DNA of 64,000 nucleotides from Selaginella tamariscina (Eukaryota; Streptophyta; Lycopodiopsida; Selaginellales; Selaginellaceae), in NCBI GenBank assembly GCA_003024785.1, contig PUQB01000010.1, forward strand, positions 488,968 to 552,967, given 5' to 3'. The number at the start of each line of letters is the position of its first letter. Position 1 is the stretch's first letter. The notes below the pieces were generated by a model that had not been told where the DNA came from, did not search any database, and saw only the letters and a program-made list of their open reading frames with translations. This document shows, in pieces, positions 38,888-50,429 of this stretch. The position numbers and the translations under genes were made by a program.

Positions 38888-39270
38888 TTAGGTTTTTTTC
38901 CAATCCAATCCAATCGTATCTGATAAATTTGTCGATTGTTAGAATTTGAATTTAAATACTTTATGCGGTTGAGATCTTGTCCATCCAACGGCTGGAAGAT
39001 AGTCATGAGGAACACGCAGAATGTACGAGGTTTCCGGTTAGATATGAAAATATTGTATAGTATAGAAGGTTACTTGCACATGCCTTCTTCGAGTGCAGCC
39101 AAGCGGTCCACAGTTGTTCCTCCTTCAAAATACGATTGTACGGTGATAAAATTAGGTTTTCTAATAAGAATCTAGGATGAAATAGTTTTTTTTAATCCAA
39201 CGGCACATGTTGAAGAATTTGACGAATAAACCCAGTTTAGGGTTTGTGTTTGAGCTATGGCGGAAACAAA
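38888..39270. promoter_or_regulatory. Bidirectional promoter region between OCT and 4CL-like copy 2
   Basis: The two start codons face away from each other across 383 bases, so both promoters must sit here or overlap the genes. I see no firm TATA box in either direction. Confidence 0.5.
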
Positions 39271-39653
39271 ATGCGAGCTCCTGGCTATGGCGATGATCTT
39301 CTTTCCTTCGTCTTCTCGGGGCGGGCTCGGAGTTGCGACAATTTGAAGCCCGTGTGTATTGATTCAAATTCCAATACACAAATTACATATGCGGATCTCC
39401 CTGGCTTGATCCATGATACAGCTCTAGGTATGGCTACACACACACACATTTGTGTATACATGTGTGCCTGTGTACATTTACTTATTCATGTTGGAAAGAC
39501 CCACGCAAACATACTTATGTGTTTTGTGTTTGCATTCTCTTATATATGTTATAAATATATTTATATATCTCGCTCTAATATATAAAAGGATCTGTTAAAT
39601 ATACGTACATATACGTTTTGTATATTCATATAAGAGAATAGTAGTGTATGTTC

Positions 39654-39699
<46 letters not shown>

Positions 39700-41130
39700 T
39701 TATTAGAATATATTATCTATAAATATATACATACCTACAAGATATTTAACAGGTATGGCGGCTCTTGGTATCCATCAGGGGGACGTAGTTATGACAGTTA
39801 TGCCTAATTGTATTGAATACCCTGTTATTTTCCTGGGTGCAATGCGAGCAGGAGCAATTGTTACTACTGTAAATCCCTTAAACACTCTCAAGGAGATACA
39901 TAAACAGGTTGGTGATTCAGGTAAGACCTCTGTGTGTGTTCATTTATAATACACTGTTTAGATAGATACATATATTTATGTGTGTATGTACATATATACA
40001 CAGATTTGTTTGTATGTTAGGTGCAAAGCTTGTGTTTTGCTCTTCTCAATTGTCTACGAAGCTGGAGGCACTTGGTTTACCTATGATACTTGTGGGAAAT
40101 GCAAAACGTGCTCAGGTTATTTAAACATTTTTAATTAAATATTAAACGCATATAGACGCATATATTAACACAATACACATGCATACGTACATAGTGAATA
40201 CATACATACAACACTGTTCAGGCTTCAGGTACGAGTGAGACCACAACTGTAGGTCCTGCTGTCATGCAAGGTTAGCAAGGGTCTCTCTCTCTCTCTTAAA
40301 TGTAATGCTGTAAACAGGTCTGAAGAAATATTCTTTTGAGGAACTTGTCAAGTCTAGGCCGTGTGGTTCTTCGTTGCCATCAAACGGTGCAGGAATTTCC
40401 AGCACTGCAGCTATTTTATATTCATCCGGGACAACCGGGGTGAGCAAAGGAGTGGTGCTTTCACATGGGAATCTAATAGCCGGTTTAAAAATAATTGAAA
40501 AAGCTCGAGAGGTACATACACACACACATATACATATATACACACTTATATATCTATATACAAATAATTTTACAGGATCAACCGGATAATGAAGTTGTAT
40601 TAGGAGTACTCCCATTCTTTCACATAGCTGGCCTTGTTTATGTAATGCTAAGCTCGATTTACAGCGGGACTACGTTTATCGTGGTGGAAAAATTCAATCT
40701 TTTAGATGCATTCAAGACCATTGAACGCTACCATGTCAGTTACATGCCATGTGTTCCCCCTATTGTGATCGCCTTCACAAAAAACTTTGACCTGAGCAAG
40801 AAGTTCTGTGTCTGTGTGTGTATGTACATATGTATATGCTAATATATATATATATTGCAGATATGATTTGAGTTCGCTGAGACTTGTGGTCTGTGGAGCT
40901 GCACCTATGGGAAAGGAGACACAGGAAGCCTTTCTCAGGTTATATCCACATGTTACAAGTTGTCGTCAGGTTCTCTCATTCTCACATACGTTTTGATCAG
41001 TTTCTCTCTAAATTTCTATCTAAATACCGTCACACACACACAAAAAGAAAAAAAAAACACACAGGTGTAATCACATGCGCGCCCGCACATATACATAATT
41101 GTCTGTATTTATATATATATATATATAATA

Positions 41131-41166
<36 letters not shown>

Positions 41167-41747
41167 TGTATATTTATCTTACACACACACAGATGTGTGT
41201 GTGTGTGTGTGTGTGTAAGATATATGCATATGTTTTGTGTTCAGGCATATGGTATGACAGAGACAACAGGGGTGGGTTTTGGTTTAACTAAGGACTGTGT
41301 TTCTGGCTCCGCTGGTAAAGTTATGCCATATTTCGAGGTTAAAATTGTTGACGTGGCAAATAACAATATTCTTCCTCCTCTTTCCCAGGGTGAACTCTGC
41401 TTACGTGGCCCCTCCATCATGCAAGGTCAGCATTAGTTTATACGTTTTCATATAATTTGATTACTTCTATGACATATATTATATGTGAGACATAGATAAA
41501 CATATGCACACACACTATACAGGTATGTATATATGCAATGCATTATTATTTATGTTTTATATGCAGGATATTTAAATAATCCAAAAGCAACTATGGAGAC
41601 CATTGATAAAGAAAGATGGTTACACACAGGTGACCTTGTTTACCTTGATAAACAAGGTAACATGTTCGTCATGGACCGTCTTAAAGAGTTGATTAAGTAC
41701 AAAGGCTTCCAAGTAAGTTTAGTACATAGAGTTCATACTTTTATCTA

Positions 41748-41835
<88 letters not shown>

Positions 41836-42622
41836 GGAGGGAGGGAGGGAGGGAGGGAGGGAGAGAGGGGGAGGGGGGACAGAGAGAGGGGAGAGAGAGC
41901 GAGGGAGCGAGGGAGGGAGGGAGAGAGAGAGAGATTTTACACACATGTCTACATACATATTATCCTATAAATATATACAGTACATTACTTATACTGCAGA
42001 TGCGCACACACACACACACACACACACAGTACGTGTAACATTGCGTTCTCTCTCTCTCTCTTTGTATGTATGTATCTATGCTTTTAGTTTATAAGAATAT
42101 ATACGCACAGTTTATAATATGCTCTCATTTTCAGGTGGCTCCGGCAGAGCTTGAGGCAGTGCTTCTTAGTCATCCTTTGATCAAAGACTGCTGTGTTGTC
42201 CCGTAAGAATTTTGTACGCACGTGCACACACAGACACACACGTATTATTTATTATACAGGTTTCCTGACGAGGAATGTGGAGATATCCCACTAGCATATG
42301 TTGTTCGTGCTCCCGATAGCAAACTTTCAGAGTCCGAAGTAATCAAATTTGTTTCTGAACAGGTGTCTAACATTAATATAATTTATTTTAATGTTTTAAT
42401 GTACTAATATACTAAATTTTATGCTCAACTAAAATGACGTCCATACATTTCACACACACAATGTGTATGTGTATATTCACTATTTATCTTTTATGTTCCG
42501 TTTTGCAGGTGGCTCCACATAAAAGAGTTCGTCTGGTGAGATTTATGGATTCCATACCAAAGTCCGCAACTGGAAAGCTTCTAAGGAAAGATCTTATCAA
42601 GCTTTCTCGATCAAGATTATAA
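39271..42622 (+). CDS. 4CL-like peroxisomal acyl-CoA ligase, copy 2 (intact)
   Basis: AMP-forming acyl-CoA ligase of the 4CL-like peroxisomal group, whose known members activate cinnamates, fatty acids or jasmonate precursors. Exons: 39271-39427, 39753-39920, 40021-40115, 40222-40270, 40318-40511, 40576-40802, 40861-40969, 41245-41425, 41567-41712, 42135-42202, 42260-42362, 42509-42622, exactly 537 codons with stop. Motifs: [15 protein letters not shown] from residue 192, AYGMTETTG at 334-342, TGDL at 414-417 with Asp416, [11 protein letters not shown] with Arg431, and PKSATGK with catalytic Lys522. The C-terminus is SRL, a PTS1 peroxisomal signal. The start is the first ATG after an in-frame stop at 39238. 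No frame break anywhere, unlike its neighbours. The substrate is undecided. Confidence 0.93.
41783..41934 (+). repeat. ~150-nt polypurine (GA/GGGA) tract in a 4CL-like intron
   Basis: An almost pure purine strand of GA and GGGA units within intron 9 of copy 2, directly after a TA run. Long mirror-like purine tracts can adopt triplex structure; no use here is shown. Confidence 0.85.
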
Positions 42623-43594
42623 ACAAAATGTATGTATAATAAATCTGTGCGTGTGTACACGTCCTTTCATTCGCATGTACACGTGTACATGTGCTCTCTC
42701 TCTCTCTCTCTCTCTCTCTCATCCGTATGTAGGCAAGAGCAGCACACGTGGACAGACATATGCATACATAAACATGCACGTGTGCGTACACATACACACG
42801 CAGTTGTATGTATGCATTACCTATATAGATAGAAATATACATGTACGTGTATATAAGCATGCATGTGTATATGTAATATATATATATATATATATGTATA
42901 TACTTTATATAAGTTGTATACACATGCAGGCTATAGACATGTAGCGTGGGAACAATGATGAGGTGGGTGATTTGAGCGTGCAAGCAAAAAGAAAATGTAC
43001 AGTGCGTTCAATCATAGCACAGGCATAATGATTATAAATTCTTAATAGCCTTGTTGTGAACGCTTGCACAAGGTTAGTGTGTATTAATATCTTTATCTTA
43101 TTTATCAAGTCATTCTTATTATTTAGTTACTATAAGCTGCTTTTTTTTTTCAAATAATAAATTATATTATAATATGCATACTCACATATATTTAAGTATA
43201 TATAGAACAGTAAGCTGTTTGATAGGTTTTTACTCAATCCAGTTCTTGATAGCTTGATAACTTGAAAAACACACACACACATACATCACTTTCACACTTG
43301 TTTGTAATGTTCTGTAAACAGTTATCTCCTTCATTGTCAGGTTGCAATAATTTAAATAAATATTTATGTGTATAGGATATAGTAACAAAATAGTGCTTCT
43401 CAAAGTAGTTACTTCTACATCTTACACTTGATATCCACACACACACACACACACGTATAATACATCACGATAGTGATTAACTGTTAGTGTTCTATACTTA
43501 TATTATATATACATACGCATATGTTCTATATGCACGTATATGTATATCTTTATATAAATTGAGAGAACTTTCCTTCTTCGTCTAAAAGGTAACA

Positions 43595-43649
<55 letters not shown>

Positions 43650-44028
43650 ATGTATAGTAACGATATTTAGATTCTTTTCAGGTAGAAGACAACACATTAG
43701 AAGTTACATGTAAGTGTATGTGTGCATGTGTGTATATATTGTGCATGAAAGTTCTATATACATATATATTCTTGACGTTCCAGTTAGCTTTGCGTGCCGC
43801 CTTCTTTAACTACTCACATGCTGGATTTACTTCTACTCTTTCTCTTCATATCTCTGCTATGAACACATACACACACGCACGGACAGACATCGTACGCACA
43901 CGTCTATATGGTTTGTCTGCTTGTTGTTCTTTGTCCGGTTATGCACTGTAGATTATATAGCTTCACACACTGCATTGCATACTATTTAATTAATGTGAAG
44001 CCTCATACAAGAAAGGTTTGCCTCTACA
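42623..44028. other. Intergenic region before the polygalacturonase pair
   Basis: Microsatellite-rich spacer: CT near 42690, TA near 42880, CA near 43440 and a GT run at 43597-43646. From about 43680 the sequence is the upstream half of the polygalacturonase duplication and probably includes promoter and leader of the first gene. Confidence 0.5.
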
Positions 44029-44277
44029 ATGGCCTTTGCATATATTGTTCTTATTTTATTTGCTCTTTCAAAGCCTTTTAATTGTGAGAATATTGATAAA
44101 TGGAGTATTATGCATCCTCATCATGTTAATTACACTGTTTATAATGTACTTGATTATGGTGCTCAAGGTGATGGACAGACTGATGATTCTCAGGTACACA
44201 CACACATATGCTGTTCCCTGGTTTAGTTAATGTATATATAGCATTATATATAACTATTTCATTGATATATCATATTT

Positions 44278-44319
<42 letters not shown>

Positions 44320-45714
44320 CAGGCATTTCTGGACGCTTGGTCTGCAGCATGTGAAAAGGATTACTCAATTATGTATATACCCAGTGATACAGTGTTTCTT
44401 CTTCGTACTAGTCAGTTCTCTGGTCCATGTGGTATAGGGATGAAAGTACAGGTATTAAAACACACACACACACACACACACCATATATCGTATATTGTAC
44501 GTTAAGTTTTAGCAATTAAATATATTCAAATATCTATGTAAATGGTTGTCAGCTGAACGGGACTCTGATTGCTCCTGGTTATGAGGACTGGAATAGCTCA
44601 AGCCACCAGGTATATATAAACATCTTATTAAATTAAGTCTTATTTAAATACAAATTAACATTAATACATACATGTACATGCATACACACACACACACACA
44701 CACACACACATGTTTGTAGATCTTTTATTGGCATACCGAGTTAAATTGTTTTCATTTTGCTAGTGGTTAACATTTGGACATTTGGATGGATTTATACTGG
44801 AGGTTTTGGATTTGGGACTATTGACGGAGAAGGTGAAACATGGTGGCAAAGGTCTTGTAAAGTAAACCATTCGAATGTAAGAAACATCAAATAATTAATC
44901 TAATAATAATCAAATCGATATTAGTTTAGATAGTTTATTAAAGTATGTTTAGTTGATTAATAGCTATATACGTTTAACTTAATTAGTTCACGTTTTATAA
45001 TTAGCTACAAGTAATTACTTACACTCATATATATAACTAGTAAATAAAATCTGTAACAAGGAAATGTAAATAAATGAAAAGATTATGGATATTTTTGATA
45101 CTATATACTACTGTTTTAGCATTTAACAATATTATTAATTTCACTCTCTTGTTTCATATTTGGATCATGGAACAGGCTTGTCATCCAGCTCCAGAGGTAA
45201 ACTGTATTTCTGTTTAAATGAAATTTATAATTAATCTATTAAAAATAAATTTAAAATAAAGCTTATATATATATATATATATACACACACACATACTTAT
45301 TATTATTGTGTTAATTGATTATTTTATGATTGTTTTTTTTTTTTCCCATCAGGCGGTGACAATTAAAAGGTGTAACAATACAATTGTGCAAAATTTAAAC
45401 TTTGTAAACAGCCAACAAATGCATCTCGTGTTCGATACATGTACAAAAATACGTGCAGTGGGTCTGAATATAAATGCACCTGGAAAGAGCCCAATACAGA
45501 CGGCATACACTTCCACGCTGTACAAGATGGCCTTATACAAGACTGCATCATTGCTACAGGTATATATGTATAAATATACACATATATATACATATAATAT
45601 TAAACATATGTATGCAGTTATACACACGTACATATATACATGAATAAGAATATACATAGTGTATTCGATATCTTCCTATTTCTTAGGGTCTCATTTCATT
45701 CTTGTTATGAATTT

Positions 45715-45745
<31 letters not shown>

Positions 45746-46044
45746 CACACTATCAGGTGATGACTGCATTTCTATACAAACCGAGAGCGTGAGAATTCGC
45801 GTAAAGAATGTTACGTGTGGTCCTGGACATGGAATAAGGTATATACTTAAAATAACACATACATATACGCATATGTATCTACATGCGTATGTATGTGTAT
45901 TTATGTGTATATTTAGCATTGGGAGTCTTGGTAAAGGAGGTTCTGAAGCGAATGTGAGAGCTGTTATTGTTGACGGGGCCACATTAAACGGAACAACAAA
46001 CGGTCTAAGAATAAAATCGTGGCAGGTAATGTGTTGTTTGTGTT

Positions 46045-46082
<38 letters not shown>

Positions 46083-46980
46083 CGGGGGGATGCGACTGAT
46101 TGTTATGCAGGGAGGTCGTGGAAGTGTTTATGGTGTTCTTTATCAGAACGTGAAGATGATTAATGTTGCTAATCCCATCATTATAGATCAGTATTACTGC
46201 GATTCTACCACTCCATGTCATAATCAGGTGAATAATTTTTATTTAAAATGACAAATATGTGTGTGTGTGTGTGTGTGTGCGTGTGTGTGTGTGGAGGGGA
46301 GAGAGATGTTCATATATATGATAAATCGTATATGAATGTGTGTGTGTGTGATATGCAAATATAAACGCATCTATATATCAACACATACAATAAAGACGTG
46401 TTTGAGACGTGAGCGTTTATGTGTACATATTAAATGCATACCCATGTATACAAATGTATTTAAAAACATCTATCTATATACACGTATCTACCCATATGAT
46501 ATACGTGTGTTGGAGGGAGGGGGGGGCACATATGCGTGCACTTACATATCAACAACATAAACACATACACACACATAGATGGATCTCCATATCAGGTTAC
46601 TGCAGATGCGTCCCAAGCCAAATATGTGTGTGTATACATGTTTATATGTATATCATGTACATATAGATGTGTTATACATATGTATATGTACGGGTGTACA
46701 CATATATTTACGTGTGTACGTGTGTGTACAGACATCTGCAGTGGAGGTTAGTGGGATAGTATACAAGAACATAAGTGGTACTTCATCAACGCCCGTAGCA
46801 GTTAAGTTTGCATGTAGCGATACAGTGCCTTGCCATGGGATACTCTTGATACAGGTTTCACTAACTTATGCTAAAACCGGAACACCTAATGTGACTTCCT
46901 TCTGTGAGAATGCACAGGGGATTGCATTAGGACATATCACTCCTCAAAGTTGTTTTTCCACCTCACTATCCACTGAATAA
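44029..46980 (+). CDS. Polygalacturonase (GH28 pectinase), tandem copy 1
   Basis: Secreted right-handed beta-helix enzyme that cleaves pectin polygalacturonan in cell walls. Exons: 44029-44193, 44323-44451, 44553-44609, 44764-44876, 45176-45196, 45353-45559, 45757-45838, 45917-46025, 46111-46227, 46732-46980; about 416 residues. It starts MAFAYIVLILFALSKPFNC, a signal peptide. All GH28 motifs are present: the NTDG region (exon 6), GDDCISIQ, GPGHGISIGSLGKGG joined across the exon 7/8 splice, and RIKSW. Exon 5 is a 21-nt microexon reading ACHPAPE. Two single bases are missing relative to copy 2: near 44808 in exon 4 (ctggaggtt against ctggatggtt) and near 45492 in exon 6 (agcccaatac against agccctaatac). 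Six of the nine introns hold a dinucleotide tract. Confidence 0.9.
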
Positions 46981-47526
46981 ATATACATATATTCACATAT
47001 ATGTACGTGCGTGTGCATTATGTGCACGTGTGTGTGTGTGTGTGTGTAGAGAGAGAGAGATTTATGCTTGTTAGATAGAGGACAACACACTAGAAGTTAC
47101 AGAAGTGTATGTATGCATATGTTTGTACAGTATGTATGTATAAATACTGTATATGACAGTTCTATATACATATATATATATATTCTTCTTGATGTTCCAG
47201 CTAGGAGGCACTGTATGTCTGTGTATGTATGCATGTGTGTGTACAGTGTGTACATGAAAGTTGCATATACATATATAAATATATATTCTTGACGTTCCAG
47301 CTCGCCTTCTTCAACTACTCACATGCTGAATTCAATTATACTCTTTCTCGTATCTCTGTTATGAACACACACACACACACACACATATGCCATGAGCGTG
47401 GTTTGGCCAGTTTTGTGTGTCTCATGCACTTGGCGGGAGCTGTGAGACTTAAACAGAAAAATAATAATAAGTTTCACACTGCTATTTAATCGAGTTTGCT
47501 CAATGTGAAACTCATTTGCTTCTACA

Positions 47527-49190
47527 ATGGCCTTTGTATATATTCTTCTTATTTTATTTGCTCTTTCAAAGGCTTTTAATTGTGATAAATGGAGCGCTAT
47601 GCATCATCATCAGCCTCTTAATTACATTTTTATAATGTACTTGATTATGGTGCTCAAGCTGATGGACAGGCTGATGATTCCAAGGTACACACATATTACA
47701 CACACACACACACACACGTATGTATATGCGTATACTGACAGTATCAATTTGAAGATGTTTTCATTACATTTTCATGTAAGTTATTATGTTGATGTCATAA
47801 GTTAACAAACTAGTATGAGTTTTAAGTATTACGATATACGTATAAAACTGTTTTAATTTGTATCATGTATGTGCAGTTAATACTTGGTTACATTTACTCT
47901 CTCTCTCTGTGTGTGTGTGTGTGTGTGTGTCTGTGTGTATTCTATATGTATATATATTTGTGTGTGTGTGTGTGTGTGTGTTCTATATGTATATTATTTC
48001 GTGTGTGTGTGAATTTAATATATTTTCACAGGCATTTCTGGATGCTTGGTCTGCAGCATGCGAAAACGATTACTCAATTATGTATATACCGGGTGATAAA
48101 GTGTATCTTCTTCAGGCTAATAAGTTCTCTGGTCCATGTGGAATAGGGATGAGAGTACAGGTATAGACATAAATATATAGATATATAATATGGACATATA
48201 CATTATAGAGTATAAGACACACACACACACACGCGCACACACACCACACACACACACACATATTAACAAACAAAATATGTGTTTCAGCTGAATGGAGCTC
48301 TGATTGCTCCTGGTTATGAGGACTGGAGTGGCTCAAGCCACCAGGTATATATACATATCTTATTGATTTAAATCTTATTTAAATTTAAATTAATATTGAT
48401 ACAACACACACACACACACACATATATATATTATTGTTTTTAATCTATTAGTGGTTAACATTTGAGCATTTGAATGGATTTATACTGGATGGTTCTGGGT
48501 TTGGGACTATTAATGGACAAGGTGAAACATGGTGGCGAAAGTCTTGTAAAGTAAACCCTTCTAATGTAAGTAGTATATTTAAAGAAATTAATATAAATTT
48601 TTATTAAATTAATTAATATTAGTTTGGTTATTATTAAACTAATTAAGCTAATTAGTAATTAATTTTATTCATAAGAGTATATTTGTTAGTTTTTATTTAC
48701 ATATCGACTCTTGTCTCATGTTTGGATCGTTGAACAGCGTTGTCATCCAGCTCCAAAGGTAATCTGTCTTTCTTTAAATTAAACTCAAAATTAAGCTATT
48801 ATTAAAATTAAGAAATAGCTAATTAATATAATATTATATGTTATCGATATTAAAAGAATCTGATGGTAAATTTCTTCTGGTAAAAAGTATTACATTATCT
48901 AAACAAGTTTATATAGATACTTTATTTAAAAATTTAAATTAAAAATTTATTTCATTATTTTTAACAGGCAGTGACGATTACAGGGTGTAATAATACAATT
49001 GTGCAAAATTTAAACTTTGTAAACAGCCAACAAATGCACCTTGTGTTCGATTCCTGTACAAAAATACGTGCAGTAGGTCTGAATATAAACGCGCCTGGTA
49101 ATAGCCCTAATACAGACGGCATACACTTCTACGCTGTGCAAGACGGCCTTATACAAGACTCCATTATTGCTACAGGTACGCACTTATACA

Positions 49191-49223
<33 letters not shown>

Positions 49224-50429
49224 TATATATATATAACACACACACACACACTTATCAGGTGACGACTGCATTTCAATACAAACCAAGAGCGCAAGAATTC
49301 GCATTAAGAATGTTGTGTGTGGTCCGGGACATGGAATAAGGTACATATTTTAATATAATACGTACAGATACACATGTTGTATGTACGTGTATTTATGTGT
49401 GTATATTTTTGTTTAATTAGCATTGGGAGTCTTGGTAAAGGAGGTTCGGAAGCGAGTGTGAGAGCTGTTATAATTGACGGGGTCACATTAAAGGGGACAA
49501 CAAATGGTCTAAGAATAAAATCTTGGCAGGTAGGATGTGTGTGTGTGTGTGCGCGCGCGCGCGCGCGGTGCATGTATAGCAACCTAAGCCGCCGATCAGC
49601 AGGCCGATTGTGACCCTCCGATCAGCGTTGCGTGAATATATGTATGTATGTAACCAGAATTGTTACGCAGGGAGGGCGTGGGAGTGTTTACGGTGTTCTT
49701 TACCAGAACGTGAAGATGGTTAATGTTGCTAATCCCATCATTATAGATCAGTATTACTGCAAGTCTTGTCATAATCAGGTAGTAATGTTCATATAAAAAA
49801 TATTTATATATTTATATATTATCTTTTAATGTTTGATGTTTCTAGATGAATAAGTGTATTATCTCTTTGATGTATATGTACGCGTATCTATATATAGATA
49901 GATAGATAGACAGCATCTCCAGATATATATTCGTATATACATCAATGTGTATACATGTATGTCTGAAATTATATGTGACACTGTACGTTTGCATGATATG
50001 TACACGGAAGATATGCATATGCATTTAATTTTGCATACGCTAGAAATCTGTGTGTACGTGTGTGTGAGAGAGAGAGGGAGAGAGTATATATACATGTATG
50101 TCTGTTGGACACACGCATGTACATATACATACGTGTACATGGGTGTACACATATATTTACTTGTGTATGTGTGTGTACAGACATCTGCAGTGGAGGTTAG
50201 TGGGGTTGTATACAAGAACGTAAGTGGTACTTCATCAACGCCCGTAGCGGTTAAATTTGCATGTAGCGATACAGTGCCTTGCCATGGGATACTCTTAACG
50301 GAGATTTTACTAACTCGTGTTAAAGGTGGAGCATCTGGTGTGACTTCCTTCTGTGAGAATGCAAAGGGGTTTGCATTAGGGCATATCACTCCCCAAAGTT
50401 GTTTTACCACCTCATTGTTCACTGAATAA
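47527..50429 (+). CDS. Polygalacturonase (GH28 pectinase), tandem copy 2
   Basis: Paralogue of copy 1, same role. Exons: 47527-47684, 48032-48160, 48288-48344, 48452-48565, 48738-48758, 48968-49175, 49259-49340, 49421-49529, 49671-49778, 50181-50429; about 411 residues. Motifs by residue: SPNTDGIH with Asp210, GDDC with Asp231 and Asp232, GHG with His254, and Arg288/Lys290 in RIKSW, that is the full GH28 catalytic set. Signal peptide as in copy 1. Microexon 5 reads RCHPAPK. One base is missing in exon 1 near 47628 (tacatttttataatg); everything downstream is in one frame. Exon lengths equal those of copy 1 except small codon-multiple differences in exons 1 and 9, so both copies were probably held under selection after duplication. 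Confidence 0.9.

Larger units (their letters stand above)
43680..50429 (+). repeat. ~3.4 kb tandem gene duplication carrying the polygalacturonases
   Basis: Upstream sequence (gaagacaacacattagaagtta at 43684, gaggacaacacactagaagtta at 47078, then ttcttgacgttccag and acgccttcttcaactactcaca-like text) and the whole ten-exon gene are repeated with an offset of about 3.4-3.5 kb. Upstream of the second gene there is a further internal repeat, 47095-47205 against 47215-47305. Confidence 0.85.
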
